NCBI GenBank assembly: GCA_019114225.1
Contig: DXFW01000024.1
Coordinates: forward strand, 41,219 to 105,218
From: Candidatus Allofournierella pullicola
Lineage (GTDB): Bacteria > Bacillota > Clostridia > Oscillospirales > Ruminococcaceae
Length of the DNA: 64,000 nt
Reading direction: 5' to 3'
The notes below the pieces were generated by a model. The model was given only the letters and a program-made list of their open reading frames with translations. It had not been told where the DNA came from and did not search any database. This document shows, piece after piece, positions 42,308 through 51,093 of this stretch (position 1 is its first letter; every line of letters starts with the position of its first letter). The position numbers and the translations under genes were made by a program.

Positions 42308-42383
42308 GGGGTACCTCCACGGCCTTCTCTCGCGGCCAGGTCAGCAATAGACCATTGCAAGAAATGCACTCGTTCGATATAGA

Positions 42384-42435
42384 TTATCACAGAAAATCGG
42401 GAATGTCCATACACAATAGATACAAAATATTGTAT
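42384..42435 (-). promoter_or_regulatory. Candidate ARG box and -10 element ahead of argR
   Basis: ATACAAAATATTGTAT (42420-42435) has 6-bp perfect arms ATACAA/TTGTAT and lies in an A/T-rich stretch with another TGTAT half-site. A -10-like GATAAT (minus, 42389-42384) lies toward argR. The dyad resembles Firmicute ArgR boxes, which suggests autoregulation of argR-argS. Confidence 0.58.
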
Positions 42436-42467
42436 ATTGTTGCATCCGGGGCCGAAAAAACGGCGTT

Positions 42468-43775
42468 TTATTCCTCTTCTTCGGGCCTGCGGGTGGTTTT
42501 TTTCTTGGTTTTTCCGGTCTCGCTGCCGTCGGATTTTTGCAGCGTGATCCGGTTGCGGAAGTCCGAAGGGGTCATGCCCTTGTACTTGAAAAAGTTGATG
42601 TTGAAGGTCTTGATGTTGTTGTAGCCCACCTCAAACGCCACATCGATGACGTAGTAATCGGTGGAAGCCAGAAGCTCGCAGGCACGGTTGATCCGCACAA
42701 AGTTGAGCAGCGCCTCGAAGTTCATGGTGGAATAATAGAGCATGAGGCGGTTCATTTCGGCCACCGAAATGCCGAACTTCGACGCGACCTCGCTGGCGCT
42801 CAGTTTCTCCTGGGCATAGTTCTGGTGGATATAATCCGCGATCTCAAAGGCGATGTTCTTGTTGGTGCGGTTGAACTTGGTCTTGGACTTGCCGTAGATC
42901 TTGCGGAATTTGATGGGGGTCACCCCCACCTTGGAGGTGAAGTGCTTGGAAAGGTGCGAGGCGTCCACAAAGCCGGTGAGAGCGGCGATCTCGTCCAGCG
43001 TCAGGTCGGTATAGACCAAAAAGTCGGAGACTTTTTCAATGCGAATGCTGGTGAGGAGTTTGGTGAAAGTGGTGCCGGTGATGTCGGAAATGCGCTTGGA
43101 AAGGGTGGACTCCGAGATGAAGAAGGCCCCGGCCACGCTGCTGAGGGTGAGCTTTTCAGTGGCATGGGCATAGATGTAACTGAGGATGGTGTTCTCCTGA
43201 GAGATCCCCTTTTCGTAGTCCTTTTCGCCGCGGACAGCCATAATATACCGCCGGTAAAGGATCATCAGTTCGATCAGCTTGTTGGTGACGTACAGCTGGC
43301 TCAGGGGCTGGACGGTGGGCGCGCTGTGGGTGGACTCCACGCCCAGTTCCGCCCGCAGCTGCTCGGCCAGCAGGTCGATGTAGTCCGTCTGGATGGAATC
43401 CAGATAGGCCACCGGCTCCATGGACAAAAACTGCAGCAGCTCGGAGCTGTCTTCTTCCAGACCTGACACGCCCTTCAGAACGGAGTTTATGTACTGATAG
43501 TCGTAGACGATCCGCATCAGCTGGATGGGCGCGGTCACCTCGGTGATCTCCGAGATGGTCCAGGGGGTGATGGCCACCAGCATGTTGGGCCGGATATCAT
43601 AGCGCACGCCGCTGATCTCAATGACGCCCTTGCCCTTTTTGATGTACAAAAAGCGGGCGGACTGGTGGATCAGAGGTTTGGTGGCAGCCTGAATGGCCTC
43701 GTAGTCAAAAGAGCAGATCGTGACCGGATCGTACGCGTCGGAAAGGTTCTCCTGAAGGGTTATCAGTCTGTTCAA
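42468..43775 (-). CDS. AraC-family regulator with two HTH domains
   Basis: Regulator of 435 aa with an uncommon layout. The N-terminal cupin-like sensor (about 20-180) is AraC type. A first AraC HTH pair spans about residues 195-300 (LTLSSVAGAFFISESTLSKRI, then LDEIAALTGFVDASHLSKHF). A second complete AraC-like HTH pair follows at about 315-415 (KLSASEVASKFGISVAEMNRL, then VIDVAFEVGYNNIKTFNINF). TTG 43775 fits with AGGTGA upstream. It lies at the end of the arginine deiminase operon, so control of arc genes is possible but not shown. Confidence 0.87.
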   Translation of the reverse strand: MNRLITLQENLSDAYDPVTICSFDYEAIQAATKPLIHQSARFLYIKKGKGVIEISGVRYDIRPNMLVAITPWTISEITEVTAPIQLMRIVYDYQYINSVLKGVSGLEEDSSELLQFLSMEPVAYLDSIQTDYIDLLAEQLRAELGVESTHSAPTVQPLSQLYVTNKLIELMILYRRYIMAVRGEKDYEKGISQENTILSYIYAHATEKLTLSSVAGAFFISESTLSKRISDITGTTFTKLLTSIRIEKVSDFLVYTDLTLDEIAALTGFVDASHLSKHFTSKVGVTPIKFRKIYGKSKTKFNRTNKNIAFEIADYIHQNYAQEKLSASEVASKFGISVAEMNRLMLYYSTMNFEALLNFVRINRACELLASTDYYVIDVAFEVGYNNIKTFNINFFKYKGMTPSDFRNRITLQKSDGSETGKTKKKTTRRPEEEE

Positions 43776-43820
43776 ATTGCATCACCTAAGCCTTTTATGA
43801 GAGTTGCAGAAAGAAACAGG

Positions 43821-43862
43821 AAAGACCGGCCGTATACGCGGGATATACGGCCGGTTTTCCTA
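43821..43862. terminator. Hairpin after the YfcC carrier gene
   Basis: Perfect 12-bp stem ACCGGCCGTATA / TATACGGCCGGT with a 7-nt loop. T4 follows on the plus side and CTTTCC on the minus side. Placed between the arc operon end and the double-HTH regulator gene. Confidence 0.75.
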
Positions 43863-43900
43863 TGAAATGAGGGAGTAAGATTTACTTGCTCAGAGCGTCA

Positions 43901-45346
43901 TCAGCTCAGCACGAGCATAGCCACGGTGAGGACCACGCCGGCGACCACAGCGACGATGGCCAGGAGCTTGCCAGCCCACTTCAGCCAGGTCTCGTAGGGC
44001 ACGCGGGCCAGAGCCAGACCGCCCATGATGAAGCCGCAGGTGGGGGTGAACAGGTTGACCAGGCCGTTGGCAGCGACGTTGATCATGATGGAAGTCTCCA
44101 CGGACCAGCCCATGCCGGCAACGATCGGCGAAACGATCGGGGCGGACAGGCTCGCCAGGCCGGAGGAAGAAGGAACCAGGAAGCTCAGGCCGATGTGGAG
44201 CAGGTAGTCCAGAGCGCCGAACACAGGAGCCGGCAGGCCGGAAGCGGACAGCGCGGTGACGGAAGCCTCGACCAGCCAGGTGCCCAGGCCGGTGGTGCTC
44301 ATGATAACGGTGGTGGCGCGAGCCAGCGCGATGACCAGGTTGACGGAGATCATGTCCGCGAAGCCGGCCACGATGCAGGGCATCAGCTTGCTCTTGTCTT
44401 CCAGACCGATGAGGCCGATCAGCAGGCCCATGAGCAGGAACCAGGTAGCAGCGTCATCGAACCACCAGTCGCCGAAGCCGTTGCCGGTGAGCACACTGGA
44501 GAAGCCCAGGGTATTGTAGATACCCTCGTTCAGAGAACCCCAGGGGATGAAGCCCAGGATCATGACCACGAAGGAGAGACCGAAGATCACGAGCACGCCC
44601 TTCTGGCGGCCGGTGAGTTTGACGTTGGCGTCGATCTCAGAGGAAGAACCGTAAGCCTTTTTGCACTCGTCCAGCTGGTCAGCGGTCAGGATGGAGCCTT
44701 TGCCCTCCTTGACCTTCTTGGCGTAACGGGTCACGAACAGTGCGGAGATGAAGTAGGTGGCCAGCCACAGGATGATGGCCTCGACGTAAACGATGCCCAT
44801 GTTCACGTCCACGCCGGCAGCGGCAACCGCAGCGCCGGTGGCGAAGGGGTTGATGGTGGAGCCGAGAACACCGGAGCCGGCGCCCAGCAGAACCGTCGCG
44901 GCACCGACCAGCGGGTCGAAGCCGGCAGCCATCATGGTGGCAGCGAGCAGGATGTAGAAACCAACGGTCTCCTCACCCATGCCGTATGTAGTGCCGCCCA
45001 CGGAGAACAGGAACATCAGGATCCAAACCAGAGCCAGCTCTTTGCCATGGAGTTTTTTCACCAGCACATGGATGCCGGTCTCCAGAGCGCCGGTGGCGTT
45101 CAGGATGGAAAGGAAGGCGCCAAGGCAGAACACGAAGCCGATAACGTCGCCGGCGTCATGCCAGCCGCCGATGGGAGCCATCAGGATATCGCTGAGGCCC
45201 GCGCCGACCACGGCGACCTGTTCACCGGTCTCTGCGTCGGTGTAGGTCTGGCCGCTGGCCAGCCAGGTGGCGGCAGACACAAGCAGCAGCACAACGATCA
45301 GGATCGCAAATGTGCTTATCGAACGGCGTTTTTTCTTGTTGCCCAT
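43901..45346 (-). CDS. YfcC-family carrier, probable arginine/ornithine antiporter role
   Basis: Membrane carrier (481 aa) with about 12 helices, of the YfcC/DcuC-like ion transporter superfamily. It has the SVGGTTYGMGEETVGFYILL and GSGVLGSTINPFATGAA re-entrant motifs and, in the second half, VPSSSGLASLSAPIVSPI and FTPTCGFIMGGLALA. In many Firmicutes a YfcC protein takes the place of ArcD in the arginine deiminase operon, and here it follows arcA-arcB-arcC by 46 nt. Exchange of arginine for ornithine is therefore likely but inferred from context. Confidence 0.88.
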   Translation of the reverse strand: MGNKKKRRSISTFAILIVVLLLVSAATWLASGQTYTDAETGEQVAVVGAGLSDILMAPIGGWHDAGDVIGFVFCLGAFLSILNATGALETGIHVLVKKLHGKELALVWILMFLFSVGGTTYGMGEETVGFYILLAATMMAAGFDPLVGAATVLLGAGSGVLGSTINPFATGAAVAAAGVDVNMGIVYVEAIILWLATYFISALFVTRYAKKVKEGKGSILTADQLDECKKAYGSSSEIDANVKLTGRQKGVLVIFGLSFVVMILGFIPWGSLNEGIYNTLGFSSVLTGNGFGDWWFDDAATWFLLMGLLIGLIGLEDKSKLMPCIVAGFADMISVNLVIALARATTVIMSTTGLGTWLVEASVTALSASGLPAPVFGALDYLLHIGLSFLVPSSSGLASLSAPIVSPIVAGMGWSVETSIMINVAANGLVNLFTPTCGFIMGGLALARVPYETWLKWAGKLLAIVAVVAGVVLTVAMLVLS

Positions 45347-45392
45347 ACTATTTCTCCTCTTTTCGTAAAGCGATTTTTACTATTTCGGAAGA

Positions 45393-46331
45393 TTACGGTT
45401 TGATAACAGTGCCGGTTTTCCCTTCCAGAGCGTCCGCCGCCCGGGCAAGGGAGGTGATGAGCGCAACACCGCCGTTGGTGTTGCCTTTGACGAATTCCAT
45501 GCAGGACTGCACCTTGGGCAGCATGCTGCCGGGCGCAAACTGCTTCTGGCCGATGTACTCCTCGGCCTCGGCCAGCGTCATGGAGGGAAGCTCCTGCTGG
45601 TCGGGCTTGTTGAAGTTGATGCACACGCGGTCCACAGCGGTGAGGATGATCAGCTCGTCAGCCTTCACGTCCCGGGCCAGCAGCGCGCTGGCACGGTCCT
45701 TGTCGATGACGGCTGCCACACCCTTGAGGCCCTTCTCGGTCTCCACCACGGGGATGCCGCCGCCGCCCACCGTGATCACGATGGCGCCGGCAGACACCAG
45801 CTGCTCCACCACGTCCAGCTCCACAATGCGCTGAGGAATGGGGGAAGGAACCACACGGCGGTAGCCTCGGCCGGAGTCCTCCACAAAGATGAAGCCCTTC
45901 TCAGCGGCAATGGCGTCGGCCTCTTCCTTGGTGTAGAAGCTGCCCACGGGCTTGGTGGGTTTGGCAAAACCGGGATCCTTCTCGTCCACGACCACCTGGG
46001 TGACCACGGTGGCGCAGGGCTTGCGGATGCCGCGGGCGTTCAGCTCGGCCTGGATGGCCTGCTGCAGATGATAGCCGATGTAGCCCTGGGTCATGGCGCC
46101 GCACTCGGGGAACGGCATATACGGGGTGTTGCCGCCCTTGTTGGCGGAAAACTCCATGGCCAGGTTGATCATGCCCACCTGGGGGCCGTTGCCGTGGCCG
46201 ATGATGACCTCGTAGCCCTTTTCAACCAGGTCCACGATGGGCTTGGCAGTCTCCTGCACCAGCTTCAGCTGCTCTTCGGGGGTATTTCCAAGGGCGTTGC
46301 CCCCCAGCGCCACTACGATTCTCTTACCCAT
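45393..46331 (-). CDS. arcC: Carbamate kinase
   Basis: Enzyme of 312 aa making ATP from carbamoyl phosphate and ADP in the last step of the arginine deiminase pathway. Family motifs are VVALGGNALGN at the N-terminus, VIGHGNGPQVGMI, VVPSPIPQRIVE and VITVGGGGIPV, with VIDKDRASALLA and the terminal FAPGSMLPKVQS. ATG 46331 is 4 nt after the arcB stop. It is the energy-conserving step of the pathway, which also yields ammonia and carbon dioxide. Confidence 0.96.
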   Translation of the reverse strand: MGKRIVVALGGNALGNTPEEQLKLVQETAKPIVDLVEKGYEVIIGHGNGPQVGMINLAMEFSANKGGNTPYMPFPECGAMTQGYIGYHLQQAIQAELNARGIRKPCATVVTQVVVDEKDPGFAKPTKPVGSFYTKEEADAIAAEKGFIFVEDSGRGYRRVVPSPIPQRIVELDVVEQLVSAGAIVITVGGGGIPVVETEKGLKGVAAVIDKDRASALLARDVKADELIILTAVDRVCINFNKPDQQELPSMTLAEAEEYIGQKQFAPGSMLPKVQSCMEFVKGNTNGGVALITSLARAADALEGKTGTVIKP

Positions 46332-46335
46332 ACGC

Positions 46336-47328
46336 TTACTTCAGAGTCGCGTACATCACAGCCTTGATGGTGTGCATACGGTTCTCAGCCTCGTTGAACT
46401 GGCGAGCCTGCTTGCCCAGGAACACGTCGTCGGTGACTTCCATGGCGGGCAGACCGAACTTCTTGTAGATGTCCTGACCAACGGTGGTCTCCAGGTCGTG
46501 GAAGGAGGGCAGGCAGTGCAGGAAGATGGCGGTGGGCTTGGCCATGGCCATCAGTTCCTTGTTCACCTGGTAGGGCAGCAGGAGCTTGATACGCTCGGCC
46601 CAGATCTCGTCGGGCTCGCCCATGGAGACCCAGATATCGGTGTAGACGATATCGCAGTTCTCGGCGCCCTTCTTGACGTCGTCGGTGAACTCCAGCACGG
46701 CGCCGGTCTCGGCGGCAACGGCCTGGCACTTCTCAACCAGCTCGGCAGAAGGCATCAGATCCTTGGGGCCGCAGGCGCAGAAGTGCATGCCCAGCTTGGC
46801 GCTGACGACCATCAGAGAGTTGGCCACGTTGTTGCGGGCGTCGCCGAAGAAGGTCAGCTTGCGGCCGCGCAGATCGCCGAACTCCTCGCGGGCGGTCATG
46901 ATGTCAGCCAGCATCTGGGTGGGATGGAACATATCGGTCAGGCCGTTCCACACGGGCACGCCGGAGTAACGGGCCAGATCCTCGACCACGGACTGCTTGA
47001 AGCCGCGGTACTCAATGCCGTCGTACATACGGCCCAGAACCTTGGCGGTGTCGGCCAGGGACTCCTTCTTGCCCATCTGGGAAGAACCGGGATCCAGGAA
47101 GGTCACGCCCATGCCCAGGTCGCGGGCGCCCACTTCGAAAGCGCAGCGGGTGCGGGTGGAGGTCTTCTCGAACAGCAGGACGACCTGCTTGCCGGTCAGC
47201 CACTTGTGCTCAACACCGTTGTTCTTCATCCGCTTGAACTCAGCGGACAGGTCCAGCAGGTAGTTGATCTCGTCGGGGGTGAAGTCCAGCAGGGTCAAAA
47301 AGCTGCGGCCTCTAATGTTGATTCCCAT
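46336..47328 (-). CDS. arcB: Ornithine carbamoyltransferase (catabolic, by context)
   Basis: Enzyme of 330 aa that converts citrulline and phosphate to ornithine and carbamoyl phosphate. The carbamoyl-phosphate site is FEKTSTRTRCAFEV, with WNGLTDMFHPTQMLAD and the ornithine-site motif FLHCLPSFHD. The C-terminal NRMHTIKAVMYATL is also typical. The anabolic ArgF has the same fold; placement between arcA and arcC favours the catabolic role. ATG 47328 follows AAGGAGG. Confidence 0.95.
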   Translation of the reverse strand: MGINIRGRSFLTLLDFTPDEINYLLDLSAEFKRMKNNGVEHKWLTGKQVVLLFEKTSTRTRCAFEVGARDLGMGVTFLDPGSSQMGKKESLADTAKVLGRMYDGIEYRGFKQSVVEDLARYSGVPVWNGLTDMFHPTQMLADIMTAREEFGDLRGRKLTFFGDARNNVANSLMVVSAKLGMHFCACGPKDLMPSAELVEKCQAVAAETGAVLEFTDDVKKGAENCDIVYTDIWVSMGEPDEIWAERIKLLLPYQVNKELMAMAKPTAIFLHCLPSFHDLETTVGQDIYKKFGLPAMEVTDDVFLGKQARQFNEAENRMHTIKAVMYATLK

Positions 47329-47380
47329 TGTGTAATTTCCTCCTTAAGGAAAAGATAGATTGATTTCTTGTTGGTGTTTG

Positions 47381-48610
47381 TTATTCTGCCCGGATCAGAG
47401 GCATGGACATGCAGCGCGGGCCGCCGCGGCCACGGCTCAGCTCGGCGGAAGGCATCTCGAGAACGGTGATGCCGGCGTCGCGCAGGATGGCGTTGGACAC
47501 GTCGTTGCGCTGATAGACAACGATCTTGCCGGGGGCGATGCACAGGGTGTTGGAGCCGTCGTTCCACTGCTCACGAGCCGCAGCGATCAGGTCGTCGCCG
47601 CCGCAGTAGATCAGATGGACCTTGTCCACATGGGTGTACTTCTCCAGGATGTGCTCCAGGTCGGAATCCACACGCTTGATCTGCAGATCGGTGGGATCGT
47701 TCTTGCCCGGGGTGATCTCGTAGACGGTCAGGGGGCCCAGGATGGCGGGATGCACGGTGTACTTGTCCACGTCGATCTGGGTGAACACGGTATCCAGGTG
47801 CATGAACGCGCGGCAGGCCGGGATGTCGAAGGCCAGGACGGTGCGGATCTTGGCGTTGGGATCCGCAAACAGGTTGCGGGCCACGATCTCGATGGCGTCG
47901 GGGCTGGTGCGCTGAGAAATACCGATGGCCAGGGTGTCCTCGGTGAGGTTCAGCACGTCGCCGCCCTCGATGTTGGCGTGGAAGTCACGATCGTAGTAGC
48001 GGGTGATCAGGCCCTCGAAGTCGGGATGATACTTGAAGATGTAGTCCGCGTAGATGGTCTCACGGCAGCGGGTGGGGAACCGCATCTTGTGCAGGAACAC
48101 GCCGGTGCCCACAGAGGCGAAGGGATCGCGGGTGAAGTAAAGGTTGGGCATGGGATCGACGATCAGGTCGTCGGGAGGAGCGATCAGGTCCTGCAGAGAA
48201 TAAGCGGAAACGTCGCCCATCTCCTTCATGGTGATGCCTTCCATGGTCTTCTCAACCAGGGCCTTGCCCTTGAAGTTGGTGACCAGGTAGTCATACAGCT
48301 TATCCTGCCAACGCTTGGTCTTGATGTTGCCCTCAAACAGCCACTGATACAGGAAAGGCTCGACCAGTTCGGGGTGCAGGTTCAGCACGTCGGTCATCAG
48401 GTCTTCCAGATAGACCACTTCGGTGCCGTTGTCCCGCAGGATCTGGGCGAAGGCGTCATGCTCCTGCTGAGCGACCTTCAGGAAGGGAATGTCATCAAAA
48501 AGAAGCTCGGGAAGACGATCGGGGGTCAGATTCAGCAGCTCCCTGCCGGGGCGGTGAAGAAGAACTTTCTTCAGAGGATTGATCTCACTGCGAACACAAA
48601 TACCTTTCAT
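47381..48610 (-). CDS. arcA: Arginine deiminase
   Basis: Enzyme of 409 aa hydrolysing arginine to citrulline and ammonia. The guanidine-modifying superfamily motifs are present: VLLHRPGREL, FTRDPFASVG, IEGGDVLNLTED, HLDTVFTQID and the catalytic Cys at residue 400 in GGPRCMSMP. ATG 48610 follows AGGAG with 5 nt; 25 extra residues of upstream open frame lie in the leader and lack a ribosome site. First gene of the arc operon, with its own promoter. Confidence 0.96.
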   Translation of the reverse strand: MKGICVRSEINPLKKVLLHRPGRELLNLTPDRLPELLFDDIPFLKVAQQEHDAFAQILRDNGTEVVYLEDLMTDVLNLHPELVEPFLYQWLFEGNIKTKRWQDKLYDYLVTNFKGKALVEKTMEGITMKEMGDVSAYSLQDLIAPPDDLIVDPMPNLYFTRDPFASVGTGVFLHKMRFPTRCRETIYADYIFKYHPDFEGLITRYYDRDFHANIEGGDVLNLTEDTLAIGISQRTSPDAIEIVARNLFADPNAKIRTVLAFDIPACRAFMHLDTVFTQIDVDKYTVHPAILGPLTVYEITPGKNDPTDLQIKRVDSDLEHILEKYTHVDKVHLIYCGGDDLIAAAREQWNDGSNTLCIAPGKIVVYQRNDVSNAILRDAGITVLEMPSAELSRGRGGPRCMSMPLIRAE

Positions 48611-48693
48611 AGCTTCTCCTACTCTTAAAATGTACATGAATGTGGATTTTGGATACCACCCGCGCGAAAGTGGAACCAAGTTCATGATCTGCC

Positions 48694-48762
48694 ATTATAA
48701 TAACCGTTTCGAATGGCCCTCATTGGACTTTTATTATATCACAAATTGTACGATTTTGCCAA
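48694..48762 (-). promoter_or_regulatory. Promoter region of the arginine deiminase operon
   Basis: Minus strand: -35 TTGGCA (48762-48757), 18-bp spacer, -10 TATAAT (48738-48733). A second TATAAT occurs at 48699-48694 without a clear -35. The A/T-rich flanks differ from the GC-rich genes around. No perfect ArgR dyad was found here. Confidence 0.68.
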
Positions 48763-48978
48763 CTTTATTGCCCAAATATTGAAAAAATTTCAGCACTTTA
48801 CTCAAAGAAAGCGCATAAAATTCCAAATCTCGTGAATAAATGAATAAACCGCTCACCTGATAAAACCAAATGCGGGCCCCGCTGTTAAATAATATACACG
48901 TTTGTTCACCGTGAAAGTATTTTGGGATATTTCCCTGCCGGAAAATCGGAAAGTAAAAATAAGGAAATGTACATTTTT

Positions 48979-49021
48979 CAAAAAAGAATGCCGCTTTTCT
49001 CTTCAAAAGCGGCATTCTTTT
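48979..49021 (-). terminator. Terminator of the PocR-AraC gene
   Basis: GAATGCCGCTTTT / AAAAGCGGCATTC stem with a 6-nt loop, followed on the minus strand by T6. A perfect intrinsic terminator. Confidence 0.9.
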
Positions 49022-50272
49022 TCATTCCGTTCCCTGGGTGTAGCGCGCCCGGTAGCGCAGCGGCGTCATGCCGGTAAAGCGCCGGAACACCTTTGTAAAA
49101 TAGCTCTGGTCGTCAAATCCCACGGCGCTGGCCACATCGGTCACCCGCAGGTCCTCATGGAGCAGCAGCTGCCGCGCCTTGGCAATGCGCACGGCGTTGA
49201 GGTGGTCGTTGAAGGCGGTGCCCGTTTCCTCCTTGAACACCCGGCTCAGGTAAGCCGGCGAGAGGAACACCCGTTCGGCCAGCTGCTCCAGCGTGACCTT
49301 TTCATAATAATGTGTCTCGATGTACTGCATGCACAGGTGGATGGCATGGGCGTGGCGCATGTCGGCATAGCGGAACACGCTGTCCATCAGGCGGTTCACC
49401 GCGTCGCTCAGTGCAAAGCACATGGCCTCGATGTCCCCCGCTCTCTCGATCCGCAGGCGGCCCTCGTGGCACAGGCGCAGGGTGGCCCCGCTCTCCGCCC
49501 CGGCTTCCACCGCCGCCCGCCCGGTGAGGGCCAGCAGCTCGCACACACGGGATTTCACCGTTTCCAGCTGCTGGCCGGTGGCCAGCAGGATGTGGCCCAG
49601 CAGTTCGTTCATCAGCTGGCGCGCCTGTTCCTTTTCCGCGCGGCGGATGCTGCGCAGGAAGGCCCGCTCCACTCCGAAGGGATAGGGCGGCGGCTGCTCC
49701 TCCTGCTTGAGCTGCAGGATATAACTGCTGATCTGGCCCTGGATGGCGTCCGCCGACTGGACCTGCCGCATGCGCTCGGAGGCCGACACCTTATTCATAA
49801 AGCCCACCGCCATAAACAGCAGCGTGGACATCTGGTTTACCGTGGCGGTGGGGATGACCCGCACGTTTTCCAGTTCCGCAATGACCCGGGCGCGCGTTTC
49901 CTCTTCCAGCGCCATCAGCTCACAATCGATGAAATCCTCCTTTTCCACCATCAGAAAAGGGCCCGCTGTGATACGGGCGGAACTGTCCAGCTCACCGAGG
50001 ATGGGCGACACAAAGCAGGTGAGCCCCATGGGGCAATAATAAATGTAACGCCCGCCAAAGCGCTCGGCCTCCGCCATGCTGTAATTCTGGGCGCGCACGC
50101 ACTGGGACGCCGGCCGGCCCGCCAGCCGGCAGATCCGGCAGGCTGAACAGCCATAGCCGTATTCCGCGAGGGTCTCTCCCCGCTTGTCGGAAACAATGCA
50201 TCCCAGCCCGGTGGAGGCGGCAAACGCTGCCGCGCACTCCCGCGCCAGGGTGAGGTCGAAACTTTTCTCCAT
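49022..50272 (-). CDS. PocR-domain AraC-family regulator of the corrinoid operon
   Basis: Regulator of 416 aa. Residues about 5-165 match a PocR sensory domain with its Cys set (YGCSACRICRLAGRPASQC, then YYCPMGLTCFVSPI). The C-terminal AraC HTH (about 310-410) includes VTLEQLAERVFLSPAYLSRVF and VTDVASAVGFDDQSYFTKVF. PocR domains sense propanediol-like hydrocarbons in the pdu/cob system and are frequent in regulators of corrinoid methyltransferase operons. It is divergent from that operon with a 161-bp shared region. Confidence 0.9.
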   Translation of the reverse strand: MEKSFDLTLARECAAAFAASTGLGCIVSDKRGETLAEYGYGCSACRICRLAGRPASQCVRAQNYSMAEAERFGGRYIYYCPMGLTCFVSPILGELDSSARITAGPFLMVEKEDFIDCELMALEEETRARVIAELENVRVIPTATVNQMSTLLFMAVGFMNKVSASERMRQVQSADAIQGQISSYILQLKQEEQPPPYPFGVERAFLRSIRRAEKEQARQLMNELLGHILLATGQQLETVKSRVCELLALTGRAAVEAGAESGATLRLCHEGRLRIERAGDIEAMCFALSDAVNRLMDSVFRYADMRHAHAIHLCMQYIETHYYEKVTLEQLAERVFLSPAYLSRVFKEETGTAFNDHLNAVRIAKARQLLLHEDLRVTDVASAVGFDDQSYFTKVFRRFTGMTPLRYRARYTQGTE

Positions 50273-50433
50273 AGTGCCCTCCGTTTTTTTTGGAACGCAA
50301 ACTCATGTTGATAAAATATTACCAAAAATAACAATCGATTACAAGCCGGGGCGAGGGCGGATGTGCTACCCTATGCTCAGAACAGCGCGGCCGGAAAGCC
50401 GCCCGAAACCACATACAACGGAGGAGAGTATTC

Positions 50434-51075
50434 ATGAGCATTCTGACCGATATTTCCGAAAATCTTCAAAAGGGCAAGGCCAAGATCGTGAAGGAACTGG
50501 TGCAGCAGGCCATCGACCAGGGCATTCCCGTGCAGCAGATCCTGGACGAAGGGCTGCTGGCCGGCATGAGCGTGATCGGCGAAAAGTTCAAGAACAACGA
50601 GGTGTTTGTGCCGGAGGTGCTGGTGGCCGCCCGCGCCATGAACATGGGCGCCGCGCTGCTCAAGCCTCTGATGAAGGAGGCCGGCGTGGAGGCCGTGGGC
50701 AAGGTGTGTATCGGCACCGTGAAGGGCGACCTGCATGATATCGGCAAGAACCTGGTGAAGATGATGATGGAGGGCAAGGGCCTGGAGGTCATTGACCTGG
50801 GCACCGACGTGCCGCCCGAGACCTATGTGCAGACCGCCATCGACCAGGGCTGCCAGATCATCTGCTGCTCTGCCCTGCTCACCACCACCATGGGCATGAT
50901 GGAGGAAGTGGTGAAAAAGACCGAGGAGGCCGGTATCCACGACAAGGTGAAGATCATGGTGGGCGGCGCGCCCGTCACCCAGACCTTCTGCGACCAGATC
51001 GGTGCCGACTGCTACACCGCCGACGCCGCTTCCGCCGCCGACGCCGCCGTTTCCATCTGCAAAGCGTCCGCCTGA
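50434..51075 (+). CDS. Corrinoid (cobalamin-binding) methyl-carrier protein
   Basis: Methyl-carrier protein (213 aa) of the MtaC/MttC/MtbC type. An N-terminal helical cap (about 10-80, with LLAGMSVIGEKFKNNEVFVPEVLVAARAM) precedes the B12-binding Rossmann domain. The motif GDLHDIGKNLV contains cobalt ligand His101; the later motifs are LGTDVPPE and VGGAPVTQTF. The carrier shuttles a methyl group between a donor and an acceptor methyltransferase. ATG 50434 follows GGAGGAG. First gene of the plus-strand operon. Confidence 0.94.
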   Translation: MSILTDISENLQKGKAKIVKELVQQAIDQGIPVQQILDEGLLAGMSVIGEKFKNNEVFVPEVLVAARAMNMGAALLKPLMKEAGVEAVGKVCIGTVKGDLHDIGKNLVKMMMEGKGLEVIDLGTDVPPETYVQTAIDQGCQIICCSALLTTTMGMMEEVVKKTEEAGIHDKVKIMVGGAPVTQTFCDQIGADCYTADAASAADAAVSICKASA

Positions 51076-51093
51076 CGAGAGAGGAGTTTTGCC

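Larger units (their letters stand above)
48611..49021. other. A/T-rich gene-free region upstream of the arc operon
   Basis: Holds the arc promoter(s), about 150 bp of very A/T-rich sequence without a recognisable gene, and the terminator of the PocR-AraC regulator gene at its right end. Confidence 0.75.

Noticed and set aside
50273..50433. Possible cobalamin riboswitch before the corrinoid operon
   Set aside because: The region is too short and lacks the conserved B12-box and paired-helix elements; only a regulator-type intergenic region is seen.
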